Source: Bimastos eiseni | Lineage: Eukaryota > Annelida > Clitellata > Crassiclitellata > Lumbricidae | Assembly (NCBI GenBank): GCA_959347315.1 | Contig: OY365813.1 | Span: 14,068,016 to 14,132,015 of the forward strand | Length of the DNA stretch: 64,000 nt | Direction: 5' to 3' | Shown: piece after piece, positions 44,640 through 55,978 of the stretch | Layout of the letters: the number at the start of each line of letters is the position of its first letter | How positions within the stretch are numbered: the first letter of the stretch is position 1 | Notes under the pieces: model-generated | The model's database searches: none | What the model was told of the DNA's origin: nothing | Seen by the model: only the letters and a program-made list of their open reading frames with translations | Translations under genes and position numbers: made by a program

Positions 44640-44832
44640 CACCCAGCTGGAAGGCCTACATTGACACCGATTCTGTGGATTCCTTTAAAACGAAATTGAA
44701 ATTGTACTTTTTCTCTAAGGCTAATCCTTCCTGCTGACTTCCTATAGGATTGTTAGGCGTATGTCTGCGTTTACGGCGCCTTATAAATCGTCGTCATTAT
44801 TTTTATTATTATTATCTGCTGCTCTACCTTGA
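44640..44832 (+). pseudogene. LINE C-terminal fragment, opposite orientation
   Basis: DSVDSFKTKLKLYFFSK is the usual SFKTxLKTxLF end of a CR1/L2 protein. A GGCGCCTTATAAATCG terminus and then ATCTGCTGCTCTACCTTGAG before a CAT microsatellite follow. It lies tail-to-tail with 44290-44560. Confidence 0.55.
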
Positions 44833-44835
44833 GTG

Positions 44836-44836
<1 letters not shown>

Positions 44837-44876
<40 letters not shown>

Positions 44877-44877
44877 G

Positions 44878-44912
<35 letters not shown>

Positions 44913-44949
44913 CCATCACCATCACCATCACCATCACCATCACCATCAC

Positions 44950-45000
<51 letters not shown>

Positions 45001-45002
45001 TA
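44837..45002. repeat. (CAT)n / (CACCAT)n microsatellite
   Basis: About 55 triplets with a central CACCAT block. It yields poly-His/Ser/Ile frames that are not genes. Confidence 0.97.
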
Positions 45003-45009
45003 TTGGGTG

Positions 45010-45875
45010 AGCAACAGTAATCTAGTCGAGCTGAGATGAAAAAGTGGACCAGGGTAGTGGTGGGTCAATTCTGCTGCTCTTTGACTTTTGCCTTAATTCT
45101 ATAAAAACACTTTATTGAAATATGTATTCTGCACTCAATTAATGCATCCTCCTCATCATCATCTGTATCATCATCATCCAGTCTGGAGCATTGCTGTTTC
45201 CACAACATTCAACCAACCATGTCTGTTCTGTGCAAGTCACCAGGTCGTCTGCAGCGAATGGTCCAAGGGGCGCAGGTCGGCTTTCACCGCTCATGTCCAC
45301 GTGGGACGAGGGCATCCAACTAGTATTTTCCAACCTCTTGCAGGACAGGAAATCATTGCTCGTATGGTCCTGATCCTCCTTGCAACACCAGTGTCTCAAT
45401 AGTCGGACACTCTTTGCCAGGATGATCTCAGACATTTCTGGCCTTTTCATCTGCTCACTACTGGTGTTCATGTCTCAGTTAAGCTATGCATTCCTTCTGA
45501 AGGCGCCTATGCTGCTCTGGTCAGATGCTTCCACTGTATCAATTGCCACGTGTCGTATGTAATCCAGTCTTTCCAGTCTTTCCTTTCTTCTCTCCAGGTT
45601 ATTCCACTGCATTTGTTAGATTTATTTGATTGGTTACCACCCAGCTGTCATCCACTGCCCGAGCATTGCTCTCTTCTACATCAGTGGCAAAAGCAATCTC
45701 AATCTTTGGTCTTTAAGCTTAGTCACTTCTTGGCCGTCGACACTTCCTGTTCTAATTAATTTAAATTGCAAAATTTATTTTAACCATCAAATGAGTACGG
45801 TGTGTGAATATGGCTTGTTATATTTGATAAAATGCCCGCTGTTATCATGTTAACCTTTTGACTACTAGGTCTCCT
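45010..45875. other. Unassigned, possibly decayed coding DNA
   Basis: Open frames occur on both strands, for example 45139-45471 (-), but no family was recognised. It may be an old retroelement remnant. Confidence 0.35.
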
Positions 45876-45879
45876 CGAT

Positions 45880-46260
45880 GGTAACCCTTGCCGACCCGAG
45901 CTAACAGATCTATAAAGAATTATAGTTCACTGGGTAACGGCCATTTCCCCATTATTTTAACCTTTTGACCTTTAAATGACCTTGTATCGTGTTGGCCTTT
46001 GACTACTACTTTGTGGTCGAATGTAGCCATGGCCAACTTGAGCTAACAGATAAAAGAGTCACTCAAATAGAGCAATATTTGGCTGAGTAATGGCCATTTT
46101 CCCATTATTTTAACCTTTCGACCTTGAAATGACCTTGCATTATATGGACAAATGGTTGCTAAGTCTTCTCAACTATAGCCTTTGCTGGTCTGAACAAATT
46201 GGCAAAGAAATCAGCCAGATGGAATAATATTTGGCTGAGTTATGACCATTTCCTGTACAT
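45880..46260. repeat. Degenerate tandem repeat, ~165-bp period
   Basis: About 2.5 units share CATTATTTTAACCTTTTGAC, then ATGACCTTG, and CCGAGCTAACAGAT then ATATTTGGCTGAG. Confidence 0.75.
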
Positions 46261-46264
46261 AAAG

Positions 46265-46940
46265 TTGATCTATGGGCCAATTTTGAAGTTCCTTTTTGGG
46301 GTGACCACGGCTTGTGGTAAGATTTTATGGGATTTTCCATGTTATTCAGCAATTATTGCCAAAGAAACTGTTTAAACAGCTTCCAAAGCAATTTTGACCA
46401 GGTTGATATGCCTTCATTGGGCTAGATTTCCTGTACTGTTGTGACTGTTTACTTTTTAGGCGTCCATCTTTGATTTTGAGGGCCATCTTGGACTAAAGTA
46501 CTGTCTGGGACTTATGTGGTATACAACATAAGGTTATAATAATCCTTTAAATTTTAATTTTTAGGTTCTAGGCCCTATGCAATTCCTCTGTAATAAATTA
46601 AATGATATTTTATCATGGAAAGGGTGGTCAAATTGGAATTGGGCCCCCAAAATGGGATCCGGTGGCCCAATTATCTGCTATCTTCAATGGGGTGTATTAC
46701 AATATATAACAGTCACATTTTGCTTATTTTCAGCTCGTTACAAATTTTTTGTAGGTTCAGCCATCCGGCGACTCTACTATTATACTGGACAGAAAATTCG
46801 TATTTGCACAACCTATCACAAAAGGCAAACTGCTTGGTTTTAACAAGCTTGATGAGCGTTACGTTTATTTGCCAGAGGAAATGAGGCATTGAATTGACAT
46901 CTGCAGCGAATTATTTTCGAAAGATATTTCTTGCTCTAAT
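46265..46940. other. No recognised gene
   Basis: No coding motif, TIR or repeat was recognised. Confidence 0.4.
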
Positions 46941-46944
46941 TTTG

Positions 46945-47450
46945 TAATCGTAATTCACAAATTTCTAAAGCGCCACTCGTAAGCAAGCACAGAGAAGCAG
47001 CTTATTCACGAACGCTACGTCAAGTCACAGAGGTTGTCCGAAGGGTGGCACGATGGAGGTCCGAATCCGGCTATACCCGACGGTTAGAGGAGGCAGAGTA
47101 GCTTAAAGGATTGTGTCGTATAGGTCGAGAATTGAATGCAGGGTGATCGGGTGAATCGGGGTTGGGGCTAATGAAAAGGTTGAACTTTTACTTCGAGTGG
47201 AAAGCCCGAGGGTTGAGGCATGGAAGAGTCTGTGGCAGGTGATGGTGGGTGATTGGCAGTGATGGTGGAGAATTCAGATGGCAGATTTTCCAGAGACTTG
47301 ATGTACAGAACACGTGCAGTGTTGGACATGGTCTGGATATAGAACTTGAGATGAGAAATGACCGGGGGTCAAGACAGACAGAGACAATAGGATGATCGGG
47401 TAGCGCGGGCTGGCTGGGTGGCGAAGCGTTCGCGAAAGAAGAGATAAGAT
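46945..47450 (-). mobile_element. LINE 3' fragment, ~500 bp
   Basis: CACAAATTTCTAAAGCGCCA, CAGCTTATTCACGAACGCT, GAGGAGGCAGAGTAGCTTAA and GATGATCGGGTAGCGCGGGC, then TGGCTGGGTGGCGAAG, match 52190-52680 in the same orientation. It is a decayed copy with frameshifts. Confidence 0.8.
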
Positions 47451-47538
47451 GTTAGTCGAAATACATCACTCAAGCAGCTGATATTTCTTAGATATAATGG
47501 GCATATTTAGTAACATTGCTAATCAATCAGAGTCTGAT

Positions 47539-47612
47539 ACGGCAAATGATCAAGAACGTTAATTTAAGACGGAGACCAATCCCAAGGCCGTTCCTTTAAG
47601 ATCAATCAATGG
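47539..47612. mobile_element. Fragment of the 8.1-9.7 kb hAT family
   Basis: TCTGATACGGCAAATGATCA, then AGAACGTTAATTTAAGACGG, then AGACCAATCCCAA, is nearly the same as 9368-9425 and 9555-9600. No terminal ends are present. Confidence 0.8.
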
Positions 47613-47746
47613 CTATTTTACATGCAACTATTGATATAATCGATTAAAATTCAATCGATTAGTCTATACCCAACCGCAGAAAAATGTGGACATTGGCTCA
47701 TCAAAACTTGCCACGTATTGACTTTGATTCTGTTGCACTTGATCAT

Positions 47747-48733
47747 TCAACAGGGCATAGCAGCAACGAATTTATTTAGCGTCTTTCCCTGAAACACTAA
47801 CGACTCCTGAGATAATCCAGTAGGCAGTGCGGTTTTTCGAACGAATGGGTACAGACTTTCCAGTCTCTGACAAGGCACCGATAAAGGCAAGAACGGAAGA
47901 GGCAAGTCAAACACATGACTGAAGCCTCTGCTTTGACACACGTCAACGTCGAAATCTTCCCCAAGAAAGGCCTCTGGGTTGCAAGGAGCTGGGATCATAA
48001 GCTGTCCAAAGGGACGTCTTCTTAACGGAAACACGTGACTCTTCAGCCAGATCTCGTTGGCCGAGAAGAATGGCGAAGCGTTCCAGATGTGCGTCGCATT
48101 TTCCAGGTAGAAGAAGATGTCGACGTTCGGAGTCTGGAAGTTCTTGTAGAAGAGACCCTTACCGTCTCGCGGATAGAACTTCCACTGATAAGCGTATCCT
48201 TCACCGCTTGTCGCCCAGTCGTACAGGCCGAAAGTCGCCGGATCTTCGGCCACCCTCGACCGCAGGACTCGGCTGACTGTATGTCGGTCGGAAGCGTTGA
48301 TCAGGACATCGATGTCATCGTCCCACGGTATGCGACCGTGGTGGCGCCAGGATCCTAACAAGGTTCCTGAGAAGATAAAGAACGTAGTATTACTCGCGTC
48401 CATCGCCTCGACAAACGCCTTGAACGTCTGATCGAGTAGAGCCGTGTGCTTATTATCGAGCGGAGGCAGGAAGTGGATCTCGACGGACGACAGGATGAGT
48501 CCGCTATTGGCGGCGTAGAACAGGATGTTCAGGATCAATATCAGGCTGTTGAGGACGAACATGCAGCGTAAGGTACAAGTCCTAAGACAAACTCTGCGAA
48601 CGAACTGTAAGGCCATGGCGAAGGCCATTAGATTAATCAGTCGCAGACGGGGTCTTGACCGTCGGAAGGAAGGCATCAGACTGACGACGTGGCCTCCGAA
48701 CGGGACGGAAAAGACGAGCGGATCAATAGCCAT
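47747..48733 (-). CDS. Intronless LicD/fukutin-family type II membrane protein, gene 2
   Basis: This single-exon protein has 328 residues. A basic N-terminal region is followed by a signal anchor at ~58-80 (CMFVLNSLILILNILFYAA). The LicD catalytic block has SGTLLGS at 122-128 and PWDDDIDVL at 136-144, with VDIFFY at 204-209. It is colinear with gene 1 at 20347-21279, including cysteines 251, 266, 288 and 328 at equivalent spacing (15, 22 and ~40 residues) and the same PC C-terminus. The predicted role is a Golgi/ER lumenal sugar-phosphate or phosphocholine transferase; the substrate is unknown. Alternative starts M20, M36 and M40 would shorten the cytosolic tail without affecting the anchor. 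Residues 31-97 are duplicated at 51962-52161. A CA microsatellite lies about 100 bp upstream. Confidence 0.9.
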   Translation of the reverse strand: MAIDPLVFSVPFGGHVVSLMPSFRRSRPRLRLINLMAFAMALQFVRRVCLRTCTLRCMFVLNSLILILNILFYAANSGLILSSVEIHFLPPLDNKHTALLDQTFKAFVEAMDASNTTFFIFSGTLLGSWRHHGRIPWDDDIDVLINASDRHTVSRVLRSRVAEDPATFGLYDWATSGEGYAYQWKFYPRDGKGLFYKNFQTPNVDIFFYLENATHIWNASPFFSANEIWLKSHVFPLRRRPFGQLMIPAPCNPEAFLGEDFDVDVCQSRGFSHVFDLPLPFLPLSVPCQRLESLYPFVRKTALPTGLSQESLVFQGKTLNKFVAAMPC

Positions 48734-48819
48734 GCGTTCGAGTTCTCGGATCGATGTTTTGAGGCAAGATCCATGGCATCGCTACTAGAACGGACATCAA
48801 AGCTCCGCTAACGCTGACA

Positions 48820-48885
48820 GAAGACACACGCGTGCACCCACACGCACACAAACTCACACACATGCACGCACGTGCACGCACACAA
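48820..48885. repeat. CA/CACG-rich microsatellite
   Basis: Interrupted ACACAC and GCACGCAC runs upstream of LicD gene 2. Confidence 0.8.
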
Positions 48886-48959
48886 CCAGTCCAAGGAGAG
48901 CGATCAATGCGATGATATCCACCTCGTTCGTTTCGTCTCCTTTTCAAATGTATCATCAC

Positions 48960-49425
48960 CGCTAGAGCGCGGCCAGACCTACAGTATAATGTTCAACCTA
49001 ATTATGCTATAGATAAATAATTTATAGTTGTTTTGTATTGAAGACTTGAAGGAGATGGGAATCAACTGGGAACATGAGGAGGAGAGTCAGAAGACTGCAG
49101 AAGACCGTACAAAACGAAGGAATCTTATCGACCGATGCTCCAGGAGGAGCGGGAGGGACTATAGGTCTATGTATTGTATTTATGCATCATGTGTGAACCG
49201 CTCCGAATCGCTGTCAGTGCCAGTGCGCGAGAATGAGCAGGTGGTATACATTGAGAAAAGCGAAAGAGGCTGAGAGACTGCCAGTCAGAATTTTAGAGTG
49301 AACAGAAGAAGAAAGCGCATTCCAGGGAAAGAGGTAACAATTGAAGCAAAGGATCGAGACTGACCCATAGCTAGTATGAGGTACCAATTGATGTGTCTAA
49401 TATGTATTTATCAGGAGCTGTCTAT
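48960..49425. other. No recognised gene
   Basis: An 81-codon frame (49028-49273, +) is Glu/Arg-rich and has no known domain. Confidence 0.35.
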
Positions 49426-49429
49426 TGAA

Positions 49430-49740
49430 TTCCCTTATTGTTCCTGTCACAGCATGTCCAGGTCGCCGATCTTTACGTTCAGCCTCTCCACATAATCTTT
49501 TTGTATCTTTTGCTCACACAACCATGTTACAGTCTATAGGGCATTCACCATTGCTGGCCCCACAGCGTTCATTCACTCCCTTCGTAGGGTACCATCTGAT
49601 GTGTTTCATTGACACCTTAAGGCTGTTCTTTTTGCTCGGGCCTGGATCGGGATTCGGGAACGCCTCTGAGTAGTCGATTGAAGAGGCGCTATTTTAAAGT
49701 CATTTAAATTAAATTCAAGTCAATTCAAATGCAATTATCT
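49430..49740 (+). pseudogene. LINE C-terminal fragment and 3' terminus
   Basis: GRRSLRSASPHNLFV, then PQRSFTPF, then IDTLRLFFLLG fits the RxLRSA...RSFS...FKxxLKxxLF tail of CR1/L2 proteins. It is followed by GAACGCCTCTGAGTAGTCGA, then TTGAAGAGGCGCTATTTTAAA, the terminus seen repeatedly in this window. This copy links that terminus to LINE coding sequence. Confidence 0.6.
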
Positions 49741-49744
49741 AATG

Positions 49745-51660
49745 TAAATGAAATAGATTACACGCGTTAGCTGTAAGTGTTGTAATATGCCAAGCAAATT
49801 TATGTTGACGGCAACGGCCTTTGTTGTCAGAAGCTGTCGTTAAACTGGATCAAATCCAATCCTAGATTACATGCTGAGAAATCAAATAGCGACGTGTCAT
49901 TATTCCGCAGAATCTAAATGTAATGTAAATGTTTTTATATGGCTTTGACATACATGCTCATGTTCTATGAATTGATTTGGTGAGCTCCATCGTCATCGTG
50001 GCTCGTTTGAATGAGGCCGTGCCATTCAATAATTGATTTGTCGGTCAACCGAATAGAACAGCCTACCCATAACATTTGTAGGCTTGAATGACTGTTTGCG
50101 TTTATGTGGGCTTAATAGTCAACGACGGAGGCTTTGTGCTACCATAATTATCTAGAAACGTTAGTGCAAATTTATTGCATTGTATTGAATAGATAGGCTA
50201 AACGCCTCAGCGCTCCACACAGAAATGATGCTCCAAATTCCGGGTTTTGTTTTAGAATTTTTGATTAATTAGTATCGAGCCTGATTCATGCAAGTTTTCT
50301 GAAATTGTGGACGTTTCGAAGTCATTAGGCCTACCTTATAACGCTACTATTGGAATTTAATGCGGGTCCAAATACTTCAGCAGTCATGAAGTACGCGGAA
50401 TTAACAGCAGCACAATTATCACCGTAGAATAAATTACAGTTGATGATATTAACGATGCCCAGTCGGCATCTAAGGATTAATTCAGAAGCATGGAACTAGA
50501 GTAGACCATAGCGCAATATCAAATTTGGCTAATTTTCAACTGCGAGCATTACAAAACTAACAAACAAAGGCCTAGACTCTATGATGGTTATGGGATTAGT
50601 TAAAGGTAAAACGTTGGAGTAGAAATATGCTGCCAAAAACTTGATGCACATGTGTGAGTGTAACAGCACACGTGCTTAAGTTGTTTTCTTTAAAATGATG
50701 ATGTTTCCTGCAAAATAAGCTTCAGTTTTACCTGTACACATTACACAATGTATGTCAATAGGTCTATTTGTTTGCATTCATAGGCTACATGCATGTACAC
50801 AGGCCCAAAACAATGTGTTGCATGTATGCTTGAACGTGATGTGTCTGAATTAATGTAAGCACGCATATATAGGTCTAAGCATGCAATGCTGCCAATGCAT
50901 CAGCGATAAAACACATCCCATGGGATATCTTATCGTATAAATATAAGCAAAAGTGTCGTTGCTAGAAGGGCAGCTATCATAATGATCGTACCATGCTAAT
51001 ATTATGAAGTCCGTGCATGCTGTAGCTCCATAGGAAGTTCTGCAGCGTTGGTCTACGTGCACGTACATGCATGTATGCCTGTGTGCTTATATAAATGTTT
51101 GCATGAATGTTAATATGAATGTATAGGTCTATATGTATGCATGTATGTAGGTACCCATGTAGGTTTATGCATACGTCAAAGAAAATCCATCGTACGCCGC
51201 TGTATCCAAGCTATAGTCAATCGTGCACAATCGTACGTGCTGTACGAGCGCCTGAACAAAGCGTACAGATTAAGCCTTTGTAGGAGACACATCTGTTTGG
51301 AAGCGGTAGGCCAATATTATTACATCGATCGTATTAATAATAGAAGGCCTGTACGTCAGGTCCGCTTCTGTCCAACGCGGTCTAACAAAAGATCCGCAGA
51401 AATGGCACATTTCTCGGATGCACTGCAGAGGCAGAGGTAGAGGCAATGGCAGAGTATCATCGATGGCCACCATATTCCACGCATGGATGACTATCGATCT
51501 CGGCTGCAGCAGAGGAGAGATCCCTGAGGGGAAGACGAAGACCATCATCAGACGTCGATTAAATCTATCAACTGTGTATCCGACGACACGCTTCACCAAC
51601 AACTCAGACTGAGCGAGTTGCAGGCGATCACGTGTCAATGTATGTCGAATCATTGAGACC
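49745..51660. other. No recognised gene
   Basis: About 1.9 kb of unique-looking DNA. An ATGTATGTAGG-type low-complexity patch lies around 51060-51160. Minus frame 51270-51686 has no recognised motif. Confidence 0.4.
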
Positions 51661-51667
51661 TCAGACT

Positions 51668-51715
51668 TGATATAGCGCCTCTTCAAGAAATCTACTTAGA
51701 GGCGTTCTCTGCACT
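51668..51715 (-). mobile_element. LINE 3' terminus
   Basis: In reverse complement: GAACGCCTCTAAGTAGATTT, then CTTGAAGAGGCGCTATATCAAG. Confidence 0.6.
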
Positions 51716-51918
51716 GGCCAATATGATGTTAAATGTCATTATGGACTAATGGAACATATCAGTTAGCAAAACAGTGCACAATAAGCTGACAGAGTCGCCT
51801 GCAGAGTAGGCTCACGCACAAGCGTAGAAACAAGCAACGGATTCGTGTCGACAGCTGACATGGATGTTCAGTCTCTCGATAGAGCGATGACTGTTACAGT
51901 TCCTCTTTCTGTTTGCAT

Positions 51919-51919
<1 letters not shown>

Positions 51920-51952
<33 letters not shown>
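51920..51952. repeat. (GT)n microsatellite
   Basis: GTGTGT run ending 10 bp before the LicD fragment. Confidence 0.9.
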
Positions 51953-51953
<1 letters not shown>

Positions 51954-51961
51954 AATATGTA

Positions 51962-52161
51962 CGTGTGCTTATAATCGAGCGGAGGCAGGAAGTGGATCTC
52001 GACGGACGACAGGATGAGTCCGCTATTGGCGGCGTAGAACAGGATGTTCAGGATCAATATCAGGCTGTTGAGGACGAACATGCAGCGTAAGGCACAAGTC
52101 CTAAGACAAACTCTGCAAACGAACTGTAAGGCCATGACGAAGGCCATTAGACTAATCAGTC
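51962..52161 (-). pseudogene. Duplicated fragment of LicD gene 2 (codons 31-97)
   Basis: It aligns without gaps to 48443-48642 at a constant offset of 3519 bp. There are 5 mismatches in 200 bp (97.5% identity). All five change the encoded residue: N34S, A39V, R46C, T54A and N94Y. The piece covers the signal anchor and stem but lacks the catalytic block. Its frame runs on into GT-microsatellite translation (Thr-His repeats). Homology stops sharply at both ends. It lies ~20 bp from the 3' end of the LINE at 52180-55165, in the same orientation. It is non-functional as a transferase. Confidence 0.95.
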
Positions 52162-52344
52162 AGAATGTGAGCGTGTGTACTCGTAATCCTAATCTCCAAA
52201 TTTCTAAAGAGCCACTTTAAAGCTAAGCGCAGGGCACCAGCTTATTCACGAGCGCTGGGTCAAATCAAAAGGGTTGTCCAAAGGACAGTCCATGGGCGGT
52301 CAGAGTTCGGTTTCCAGTAGGTCAGCAGGGAGGCAGAGTAGCTG

Positions 52345-53116
52345 TTAAGGAGGGTGTCGCTTTGGTCGAGGATTAACAGGTGGGATGTCAAGTAGTGAGT
52401 CTGGGTAAGGGTTCTTGAAAAGGTGGGACTTAAGTTTAGAATGGAAAGCCCGGGGTGTGATAGACACAGGCGCTAGGGACAGATGATGCAGCATGACGGG
52501 AAATGATGGTGAAGGAACCGAGAAGGCACGAAATTCAGGAGGTAGGTCGTTCCAGAGACGAGGTGCGGCGTTTGATATTGCGCGGTTGGAGAACTTGAGA
52601 TGAGATGTAATCGGAGGTCGAGTGAGGGTGAGGTAAGAGGACGATCGGGTAGAGCGGGTTGGCTGGATGGTGAAGAGTTCGCGAAGATATTTGGGCTGTG
52701 AATATTGTATTGAGTTGTAAGTTAATGATAAGATTTTGAAGCGAATGCGCTCTGGGATTTTTAGCCAGTGAAGTGATTTGAAAATTGGGGTGATGTGATG
52801 ATGCTTGGGTGTTCTGGTGACGGCTCTGGCTAATGAGTTTTGGATTAATTGTAAACGTGATTTGTGTGGCTTCAAGGTTGAGGAAGAGGGAGTTGCAGTA
52901 GTCGAGCTTGGAGTGGACGATGGAGGTTGCAATGGTGGAAGCAGTTTTGAAATCGAGCATGGGTCGGATGCGGCGGAGGTCGCGAATGTGCATGAAACAG
53001 GAGCGAGAGAGGTTTGAGATGTGATTGGAGAAAGAGAGATGAGGATCGAAGGTGACGCCAAGATTTAGGACTGGGGCATCCGAGGTGAAGGGAAGGGATG
53101 AAGAGTTAGTGGGCAA
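52345..53116 (-). pseudogene. LINE C-terminal domain, frameshifted
   Basis: One frame (52535-53116) begins with LGVTFDPHLSFSNHIS and SKLDYCNSLFLNL. A second (52345-53061) continues with QNSLARAVTRTPKHHHITPI, LHWLKIPERIRF and FKSLxx-type tail LKSHLFKN. The handover between frames shows a shift near 52850. Confidence 0.85.
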
Positions 53117-53150
53117 GTGAATTGCAGGGTCGGGTATTTTCTTGATTTGG

Positions 53151-53657
53151 TCAGGGAGGCCTACATATGAGGATAAATTCTGTCTTGGAAGGGTTGAGGC
53201 AGAGAAGGTTAGATGATATCCATTCGGAGACTAAGTTTACTACATTCAGTAGTTGTGCAATGGAGGTGGAGAAAGAGGTTGGGGAGAAGGATATGTAGAG
53301 TTGAGTGTCATCTGCATACAGGTGGTGGTCGACAGAGGAGGATTGTATGAGATGATTTAAGGGTGTGGTATAGAGGATGAAGAGGAGTGGTCCTAGGACG
53401 GAGCCTTGAGGGACACCACATGTGAGTGGAAGGGGTTGCGAACAGAGTTTGGAGGATTTGACAGAGAAGGATCTGGAAGAAAAGTAGGATTGGAACCAGA
53501 GTAGAGCAGTCCCAGAAACGCCAAACCAAGAGTCTAGATAGTCAGATAAAACAGATAGTCTAGTCAAGAGAAGGCTGTGGTCAATGGTATCAAATGCAGC
53601 AGAGATGTCGAGGAGGCAGAGGCATGAAACTTGTTGATGGCTGACGGCAGAGAACAA
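53151..53657 (-). pseudogene. LINE reverse transcriptase core
   Basis: Motifs in order: LLDISAAFDTIDH (palm motif A), CGVPQGSVLGPLLFILY (motif B) and YADDTQLYI (motif C, catalytic Asp pair), then LNPSKTEFI. The catalytic residues are intact over 168 codons, but the flanking regions are frameshifted. Confidence 0.93.
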
Positions 53658-55169
53658 TTTGTTATATAGAGAGGCAAGCAGTTTCTGTGGAGTGGTGTTT
53701 GGTGAAGCCTGATTGGTGGGGGTTTAGCAATGAGTTTGTTGAGAGGTAGTCATTAAGGCGGGGGTAAGAACAATTCTTTCAGTTAGTTTAGACAGAAAGG
53801 AGAGGTTGCTCAGGTTGGAGATGGGACGGTAGCTAGAAAGATTTTCTTTGTCTAGATTTTCTTTTTTCAGTAGGGGAGAGACGATAGATTGTTTGAAGAC
53901 CATATGAAAATTTCCGGTAGAGAGCGAAAGATTGGTGATTAAGTTTTAGTGATCACAGGAACAAGGATTGAGGCACAGTCTTTTAGGAGAGAGGTGGGGA
54001 TAGGATCGAGTTCACATTGCTTGTTGGGAAGGGAATTTAGGAGGAGTACTACTTCTGTTTCAGTGGCAGGAGATAGAATTGAGAGCGATGACTGATGGGA
54101 AGGCGGAGTAGGGTTGGGAGAAATCAGTGGAACAGTGCTTTAGGAGTTGGAGGCTAGAAAAGATTGAAACGAAGAGATGAGATTTTGTCTGAGAAGAAAG
54201 AGCAGAAGGTGTCAGTGATAGAGGATGTGGGGATGGAGCTGGGCAGTGGTGAGGGAGACTTACAATGAAGAAGAGAATTGATAGCTTTCCAGAGGTGTCT
54301 AGGATTGGAGGTACTGGAGTGGATAAGCGAGGAGTAGTATTTTTTTATTGGCTGCAGCGATAAGGTTATGGTATCTGTGTGTGGCTGATTTGAGGGTAGA
54401 CAGGGTTTTTGCTTTAGATGTTGAGTCTTTGGCGCGCTTGTAGGTGTGCTCAAGGCACCTGCGGAAGGTTTTGAAAGCTTGGAGATAGGAGGTGAACCAA
54501 GGGTTAGACGTGCGCGAGCTGTGTGTGATAATGAGTGGTGCATGAATGTCAAGGAGGTTGGAGAGTGTTGAATTGTAACAAGACAGAAGATCATCTAGAC
54601 AAGGAGGAGGATTGAGAACAAGTTCGGAGTTAAGAATGTCCTTGATGAAGGCCTGATGGTCGATGGACTCGATGGAACGAGATAAGTGAGTGGTTGGAGG
54701 AGGGCGAGGAAAAGGCTTAATTTCAAGGTCAACAATGATAAGGTAGTGGTCGGTAATGTTTAGAATTGAGTGTGATAGTTTGGAAGATAGGTGGGAGGCT
54801 GCGGAAGTGATAACAAGGTCAAGTGTGTGGTTCTTGATATGGGTCGGAAAGTTGACGTGTTGGACGAGATTGAATGATGAGAGAAGGCTGAGGAAGCCAG
54901 ATACAAGAGGATCAGAGGGATTGCCAACATGGATGTTGAAGTCGCCCGTGATTATGAATTCGTTAGTAGTTGCAGCGATGGAGAGGAGAGATCCAACTTC
55001 GTCGAGAAAAACGGAGGGTTTGGAGGATTAGGCAGAGGAAGTTGGAGGACGGTAGATGTTGAAGACTGTAAGGAGATCTGAGTCGAGTCTGAGCGTTGTG
55101 GAGGAGCATTCGAAGGATCGGAAGGTGTGACTGAAAGAATTTGTGGTTACAGCGGTGTGCACGAGTGTG

Positions 55170-55290
55170 TGTGACAGTATTAGGAGCGCGCAGGCGAATT
55201 GCGAAAGCGTGTTTGTAGGAGTGTGTATCTTAATTCGTGCATGCTTCTTGCATGTTTTCTTATTATTCGTGGATGCATATGCGTGAATGT
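55170..55290. other. LINE 5' junction DNA
   Basis: GT-rich sequence at the truncation point of the LINE. GTGTGT-like text occurs at both ends of the element, but no unambiguous target-site duplication can be named. Confidence 0.35.
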
Positions 55291-55294
55291 GCGT

Positions 55295-55400
55295 ATTAAT
55301 CAATCAATCAATCAATCAATCAATCATCAATCAATCATTCAATCAATCAATCAATAAAAGTTTATTTGGCAGTCCAATAGACAGAACAAGACTGACAATT
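55295..55400 (-). mobile_element. (ATTG)n-tailed retroelement 3' end
   Basis: On the minus strand TGCCAAATAAACTTTTATTG runs into (ATTG)n. It resembles the tails at 22705 and 60480. Confidence 0.55.
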
Positions 55401-55529
55401 ATACTAATCCTGTGTGTGTATGTGTGTGTGTGTGCATGTAAATGTAGGCCCTATCTGTGTGTATGTGGTATGCATCTGGGAATGCATGTTCAAGCGCATC
55501 TGTCTTGTACTTGTATTTTATTTACATAT

Positions 55530-55590
55530 TTCTATAGCGCCTCTCCAAGTACAATATAATCGGAGGCATTCTCAGTGCGAAAAGCATGTA
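55530..55590 (-). mobile_element. LINE 3' terminus
   Basis: In reverse complement: GAGAATGCCTCCGATTATAT, then TGTACTTGGAGAGGCGCTATAGAAA. Further short copies of the terminus are at about 55670 (CTATAGCGCCTCG) and 55833 (TTTATATAGCACCGG). Confidence 0.6.
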
Positions 55591-55978
55591 TGTGCATATA
55601 ATATGTGCGTGCTCTAGCTTGTGCGACTCAGCGCAATGCCTAGGCCTATCTAATAAGATCAATACAACTGCTATAGCGCCTCGTTTTGATACACACAGTC
55701 ACACATGCTGGCAGCACACGACATCGGATGCGGCAGGCTATATGTATACAGAGCAGCGTGCATTGGGCCCATTAAGTCTGTGTACATCCATATATAATAT
55801 ATATATATGCCTACCTAATCCATGTCGTCTTTATATAGCACCGGCTGCTATTAGACGATGCCTGGGACGGTTGACGTCGCTTCGAGGTTAATCGATCATC
55901 CCTCATTTCAAGGCCCAACGCAAGCCGAAACATTCTGACAACACCACCTGATAACATTTCAATTGATCTTAATAGACT

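Larger units (their letters stand above)
52180..55165 (-). mobile_element. 5'-truncated CR1/L2-type LINE, ~3 kb
   Basis: Read on the minus strand in order: endonuclease remnants FNIYRPP (~55040), GDFNIHV (~54930) and TDHYLIIVDL (~54740); a linker with NPRHLWKAINSLL (~54290); the RT opening QCELDPIPTSLLKDC (~54010); the RT core; then LHWLKIPERIRFKI and AAPRLWNDLP towards the end. The 3' UTR ends near 52185 with TTTAGAAATTTGGAGATTAG. The N-terminal half of the endonuclease is absent, as expected from incomplete target-primed reverse transcription. The frame is broken several times, so it is inactive. At least seven shorter fragments in the window share its 3' end. Confidence 0.9.

Noticed and set aside
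44750..45039. Poly-His, poly-Ser and poly-Ile frames
   Set aside because: Translations of the (CAT)n/(CACCAT)n tract at 44837-45002.
45115..45760. A host gene suggested by open frames on both strands
   Set aside because: No domain, splice signals or consistent frame could be recognised.
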